Source: Poecilobothrus nobilitatus (lineage: Eukaryota > Arthropoda > Insecta > Diptera > Dolichopodidae). Taken from it: a stretch of DNA of 64,000 nt. Below the pieces are notes generated by a model. That model was not told the DNA's origin and did no database searches. It worked only from the letters and a program-made list of their open reading frames with translations. The translations under genes and the position numbers were made by a program. Within the stretch, counting starts at the first letter, position 1. Each line of letters begins with the position of its first letter. The stretch lies in contig OX352773.1 of the NCBI GenBank assembly GCA_947095535.1, positions 4,030,001 through 4,094,000 on the forward strand. Direction: 5' to 3'. Positions 61,901 through 64,000 of this stretch are shown here, one piece after another.

Positions 61901-62662
61901 CTGGCCATCAATTTTATACTCAAATCGTTTTATAGATATAGTAATTTAAATTTAATGTCAATATTTTCGAAAGGCGATATTAATCCTTTAATCGCATCGT
62001 CACCAACCGGAAGCTTTACATAAATTCATTATTTTTATTGAATTGCAAATTAATGAAAATTATTTTAATTAAAAATTTCAAAACAATGGGGTCACGTAAG
62101 CTATAATATTCTAAAGAATTTGTACTGAAATAAAATACCGACCTTAAAATTGTTTTAAACGAATTTTTTTTTCCAAAATTTTTGTATCCGTTAATTCTTT
62201 TTTCATAATTGAAAATTGTGATTATAATTTCAAAACTATATAATTCTAAATTTTTCTTAAATCACTATTAAAATATTTTTAATTCAATATATACTACATA
62301 TAGGGAATATACTACATATATATAATATACTACATATAGGGAATATTCTATACATTTTCTTGATAACAAATCAAAAGTTCCAAATTTTTTTTCTCTTGCT
62401 TCTTTTTTATTTATTTGATAACGTCTCAAAATTTGTTATTTATTTAATATATTTAACTTAGTAGAGAAAATTTTATTCTGTTTACTTAATATTAATAATA
62501 AAATAAAAAATTAACACAATTTATTAAAATATAAAATTAACCTATGAATATTAAAAAAAAAAAATAATCAAATTTCAAACATACATCCAAATTTTTTTAC
62601 CTTGTAAAATATAAACCAAAAACAATTAAACTAATAATTATTTGATGAAATTTATTTAACAT
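48946..62662 (-). CDS. hfw: Halfway, membrane-anchored leucine-rich-repeat protein (8 exons, 470 aa)
   Basis: In Drosophila, halfway (singed wings 2) is needed for pupariation and ecdysone-related development. Join, minus strand: 62662-62601, 52071-51919, 51828-51660, 50797-50641, 50505-50398, 50317-50283, 50202-50017, 49488-48946; 1,413 bp with all phases consistent. Exon 1 encodes a hydrophobic signal peptide (MLNKFHQIIISLIVFGLYFT), with likely cleavage after FSVA. A Cys-rich N-terminal part has CFGGMANVHTM. LRR text (HLKELDLRWNQIDHI) precedes a cap NPWNCTRNLEW (about 182-192). A second repeat block (VVDVHLDNNRVPNIDVL, HFRVFSLRGNRLTKLP) precedes a cap NSWRCDCKFAMRF (367-379). One membrane segment lies at about 433-450 (LVNGVLAFLIVFVFSKLG), then a short cytosolic tail ending LPWIVTKIL. 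The C-terminal third closely follows my memory of the Drosophila protein; that protein is longer (about 611 aa). Confidence 0.95.
50017..50202 (-). CDS. hfw: hfw exon 7
   Basis: Acceptor agaatag, opening VLRTMCSSVELKNCTCTMHY in phase 0; ends YANNNR|gtgagt. Cys-rich link between the two LRR blocks. Confidence 0.9.
50283..50317 (-). CDS. hfw: hfw exon 6 (35-bp micro-exon)
   Basis: Acceptor tttatag, donor gtaaga. Its first two bases complete a Ser codon; it then gives RHLMTVLHYQV and restores phase 0. Needed to keep the frame between exons 5 and 7. Confidence 0.85.
50398..50505 (-). CDS. hfw: hfw exon 5 (LRR C-terminal cap)
   Basis: Acceptor cttttag, donor gttagt. Encodes NPWNCTRNLEWILNP, then FCADKRYR, the first LRR C-terminal cap. 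Confidence 0.92.
50641..50797 (-). CDS. hfw: hfw exon 4 (LRRs)
   Basis: Acceptor ttttag, donor gtaaga. Encodes SINISWTNLVNV, then LKELDLRWNQIDHI and ETFKHMYLNG; the final Gly codon is split over the intron. Confidence 0.93.
50798..51659 (-). other. hfw intron 3 (862 bp)
   Basis: Donor gtaaaa at 51659, acceptor ttttag at 50798. AT-rich, no other feature; the minus ORF 50903-51106 is not supported. Confidence 0.8.
51660..51828 (-). CDS. hfw: hfw exon 3
   Basis: Acceptor gttacag, donor gtaaaa. Encodes PSKVKKVEELILCGWPNE, then FPKLRFLRIEHGQLKHI; opens with the third base of a split Asn codon. Confidence 0.93.
51919..52071 (-). CDS. hfw: hfw exon 2
   Basis: Acceptor cttgtag, donor gtaaat. Encodes FSVAEFGINIPINHGTCENW and, later, HCFGGMANVHTM; Cys-rich N-terminal extracellular part. 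Confidence 0.93.
52200..52720. repeat. Probable degenerate interspersed repeat
   Basis: GTTTGAAGTCAAT(G/C)GGT occurs at about 52239 and 52595, with AATCGGTTAAACC at 52460; a related AATCGGTTAAACCATTCAGC occurs near 56488. GC is higher than in the flanks. No coding potential; family unknown. Confidence 0.4.
52887..53021 (+). CDS. Candidate micropeptide ORF, C-terminus altered by MITE insertion
   Basis: A 44-codon ORF on the strand opposite hfw, in its intron. Begins MANVFIVFVLAVVLLFGYL, a strong signal-anchor or signal-peptide-like segment, in a favourable AAAAATGG start context, with a TATATATAG box about 70 bp upstream (52817). The last nine codons fall in the piggyBac-type MITE starting at 52994; without it a stop would come directly after the TTAA. 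May be chance; small hydrophobic ORFs arise easily in T-rich DNA. Confidence 0.2.
   Translation: MANVFIVFVLAVVLLFGYLNKGIYNNLKNLEKLNFNPFADRDAI
52994..54026. mobile_element. piggyBac-type MITE with TTAA target duplication (1,033 bp)
   Basis: Flanked by TTAA on both sides (52990-52993 and 54027-54030). The left end reads CCCCTTCGCGGATAG and the right end, inverted, CCCCTTTGCGCACAG (12 of 15). TTAA duplication with CCC-starting inverted ends is the piggyBac signature. No transposase ORF, so non-autonomous. The interior carries many GACGTC / CACGTG / GTCCCACTAGA-type short repeats, both orientations, concentrated towards the two ends. Confidence 0.8.
55512..56008. mobile_element. MITE with a perfect 23-bp terminal inverted repeat and GTGCAAGA repeats
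   Basis: 55512-55534 (AAGGGTATTCACGAG, then TTGGTGCA) is exactly inverted at 55986-56008. Similarity continues inward for about 50 bp (GTGCAAA-rich, then TTGCACCGTAGCATAT) after one gap. A direct, slightly changed copy of the terminus lies at about 55927-55950. The left half iterates GTGCAAAATTTTGCA and TGCAAGAC. No transposase. The plus ORF 55763-56140 overlapping it is not supported. Confidence 0.8.
57590..58150. repeat. Dispersed repeat, copy 3 (diverged)
   Basis: Shares with copy 1 (37858 on) TGCTCCTAGATTTGTAAC against TACTCCTCCGTTTGTAAC, a GTTCCGTCCATTCG tract and AAAAACTAAAAAATCTAGAATC-type text, in the same order and strand. The minus ORF at 57802-58017 within it is not called. Confidence 0.6.
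58857..58963 (+). pseudogene. U6 spliceosomal snRNA retro-pseudogene (full length)
   Basis: 107 nt, matching insect U6 from the 5' TTCTTGCTTC to CACATTTTT, including AACATATACTAAAATTGG, the ACAGAGA box, AGATTAGCATGGCCCC and TGCGCAAGGATGACACGC. By memory of Drosophila U6 there are about five substitutions: first base, two in the 5' loop (TT for GG) and two near GTGGAACGTTCC. The target duplication directly upstream and fusion to LINE sequence argue that it is a retrocopy without its own promoter. A remaining chance of activity cannot be excluded. Confidence 0.9.
58964..59960 (+). mobile_element. 5'-truncated I-like LINE fragment: RNase H and ORF2 C-terminus
   Basis: Directly after the U6 T-run the frame gives IYTDSLSTIKAI and WVPEHVGIQGNERADTEAK, RNase H motifs of non-LTR elements. 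It runs to KGLPR, then TGA at 59324-59326 where TGG (Trp) would be expected, and stays open in the same frame to 59578 with ITRIRLGRVKALTEYIY and a CNACQ-x7-HIVYKC cluster (C-x2-C, H, C). A 3' UTR of about 360 bp and (TAA)n end it. One stop only, so fairly young, but dead through truncation. Unrelated in sequence quality to the older remnant at 34640. Confidence 0.85.
62289..62346. repeat. Short tandem repeat TATACTACATATAGGGAA
   Basis: Two copies of TATACTACATATAGGGAATA-type units (from about 62289 and 62326), with a degenerate middle copy. Confidence 0.8.
62601..62662 (-). CDS. hfw: hfw exon 1 (signal peptide)
   Basis: ATG at 62662; 20 codons with a hydrophobic core IIISLIVFGLY and two bases (AG) that complete Ser with exon 2; donor gtaaaa at 62600. 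Chosen because phase and secretion signal both fit exon 2 across the 10.5-kb intron; no closer exon fits. No expression evidence. Confidence 0.75.
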
Positions 62663-64000
62663 TATTCTATTTTTATTTAGTTATTTTAATTTTTTTTTTA
62701 TTTATTTTATTTTTTTTTTTGTTTTTTTTTTTTTGTTTTTTTTTTATGTTAACTGTATATTAACAGTAAAAACAACGTGTATTTTTTACCGGGAAAATTT
62801 TTTTTTTATAAAAATACAGCGCCATCTACACACAACAATTAATGAAGATCTTTTTATAACTGAAAAACTATAATTTTTCTCCAAGAAATATAACAGATAT
62901 TATAAAAGTGGCAAATCTACAACTACTGTATGTTATTTATTTAGTAAAGCTTCGAAAAAAAAAAAATCTATAGCGACTTTAATTTATTTATTGTTTGTTA
63001 TTTCTGGATTTTTTTTTTCCTTTTGTTTTGTTATTTTTAATGTATTTTAAAAAGATAATAATCACATCTCTCTCTCATCATATATTTTAATTTTCGTTTA
63101 TTAAAAAAAAAAAGTGTAACGATTTGTAAATGATTATAACATCATAAGTGTTAACTTTTACAAGGTGGCTAAAATTCTTGAATTTAATTCGAAACTTACT
63201 AAAATTATTTTTACAAAATTTTAAAAGGGATTGCAATGTTTCTGATTAGTACATTTTCGGCAGTCTCTTTTTGCAGTCTGTTTTTCAATTTGGATTCATG
63301 TTCAGCCTTCTGTTTTTGCTTTAAAAAGAGGCTGTAATGTAACTTTTGTTACGGGTTTTTCAATAGGCAATCTAGTTAATCTGTAAGCTTTTTAACTTTA
63401 ATATTGTTGTATTTTAGAAAATAATTTAATATTTTTTTATGAACTGTGACGATCTACAAAGCAAAGAAGGCAGGGAAAGCATCAAATTGAATTAGCAAAA
63501 CTGTAGATTCACTCTTCATATTTCTGTACGCGCGCGAAATTATTCGTACTCCGAATTTAAAAACTTTTTATTGGTTAGATATCAACGTAATACCAATACT
63601 TATAAAACGTAATATTTTCTAATTGAAAATCGCATCAATTTCAAATATAGAAAAAAAAAAGATTAATTTAACATTATCGATATTCCAATTATTAAATTGT
63701 TAAATATTTGTTATGTTTTTTATACTTTCTTTTATTATGTTATGCATATAAACTGTAAAAAGATAAAAATCTCACAGTCCCAAAATGTTTAACGAAATCA
63801 AAATCATTTTAATTCATAATATAAACCATTCTTGATCTTATAATTTAAAGTTCATAAAAATTACTCAAAAATTGTTCCGGGATAAAAAAAAAATGTTAAT
63901 TTTGGACACGCTGATTGAACAGCATGATTACAGTGTGCGTATAAATAAAAATAATTATCACTATTTAAGCTTTTTATTTTTTAATTCCTCTCTATTTCTA
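62663..64000. other. hfw 5' flank and promoter region
   Basis: T-rich leader up to about 62750, then on the minus strand TAGATGGCGCTGTA (62818-62831), a GCCAT/ATGGCG-type core often seen in insect promoters (YY1/Pho-like). 62850-64000 shows no gene or recognisable element. Confidence 0.4.

Larger units (their letters stand above)
52072..62600 (-). other. hfw intron 1 (10.5 kb), a mobile-element trap
   Basis: Between donor gtaaaa at 62600 and acceptor cttgtag at 52072. It carries at least four mobile insertions, each listed separately. 59975-62600 contains only AT-rich DNA and a short tandem repeat at 62289-62346. Confidence 0.85.

Noticed and set aside
1..64000. CRISPR array, operon structure or bacterial-type genes
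   Set aside because: Spliced insect genes throughout; tandem repeats seen are microsatellites or short duplications without spacers.

Overview
The window is insect nuclear DNA, most likely dipteran. It is very AT-rich (I judge about three quarters A+T by eye), full of homopolymer runs and microsatellites, and has spliced genes with short GT-AG introns as well as very long ones. Three genes are clear orthologues of Drosophila genes: deadpan (dpn), the cytoplasmic dynein-2 light intermediate chain (D2LIC, CG3769 / DYNC2LI1 / xbx-1 type) and halfway (hfw, also singed wings 2). Species and family cannot be fixed from the sequence alone.

Layout. 1-1259 is the dpn 3' flank. dpn lies on the minus strand at 1260-10498 in three exons (491 aa, ending WRPW). 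10499-31210 is a gene desert of about 20 kb with Su(H)-like sites, two tRNA-derived SINE pieces, a duplicated 300-bp repeat and an inverted-repeat element. D2LIC (minus, 31211-32446, three exons, 345 aa) follows, with a near-consensus RFX X-box upstream. 32447-42176 holds a decayed non-LTR retrotransposon, a dispersed repeat with a 'gtccgtccgtcc' signature and a compact pair of hairpins. 42177-43850 (plus) is an intronless, low-complexity 557-aa protein of unknown function with an internal ungapped duplication of a 30-residue motif. hfw occupies 48946-62662 (minus, eight exons, 470 aa). Its first intron of about 10.5 kb has collected a TTAA-flanked piggyBac-type MITE, a second MITE with a 23-bp perfect terminal inverted repeat, another copy of the dispersed repeat, and a retrocopy joining a complete U6 snRNA to the 3' end of an I-like LINE with a clear target-site duplication.

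How it fits together. The genes form no pathway: a neural-progenitor bHLH-Orange repressor, an intraflagellar-transport motor subunit, an unrecognised charged protein and a membrane LRR protein linked to pupariation. The cis-regulatory signals do match the genes they sit near. Su(H)-type Notch-response sites cluster around dpn, a known Notch target in neuroblasts, and an X-box lies upstream of D2LIC, an IFT gene. The most unusual items are the U6-LINE chimera, the duplicated-motif protein, the hairpin pair at 40477-40606 and the nested mobile elements of hfw intron 1.
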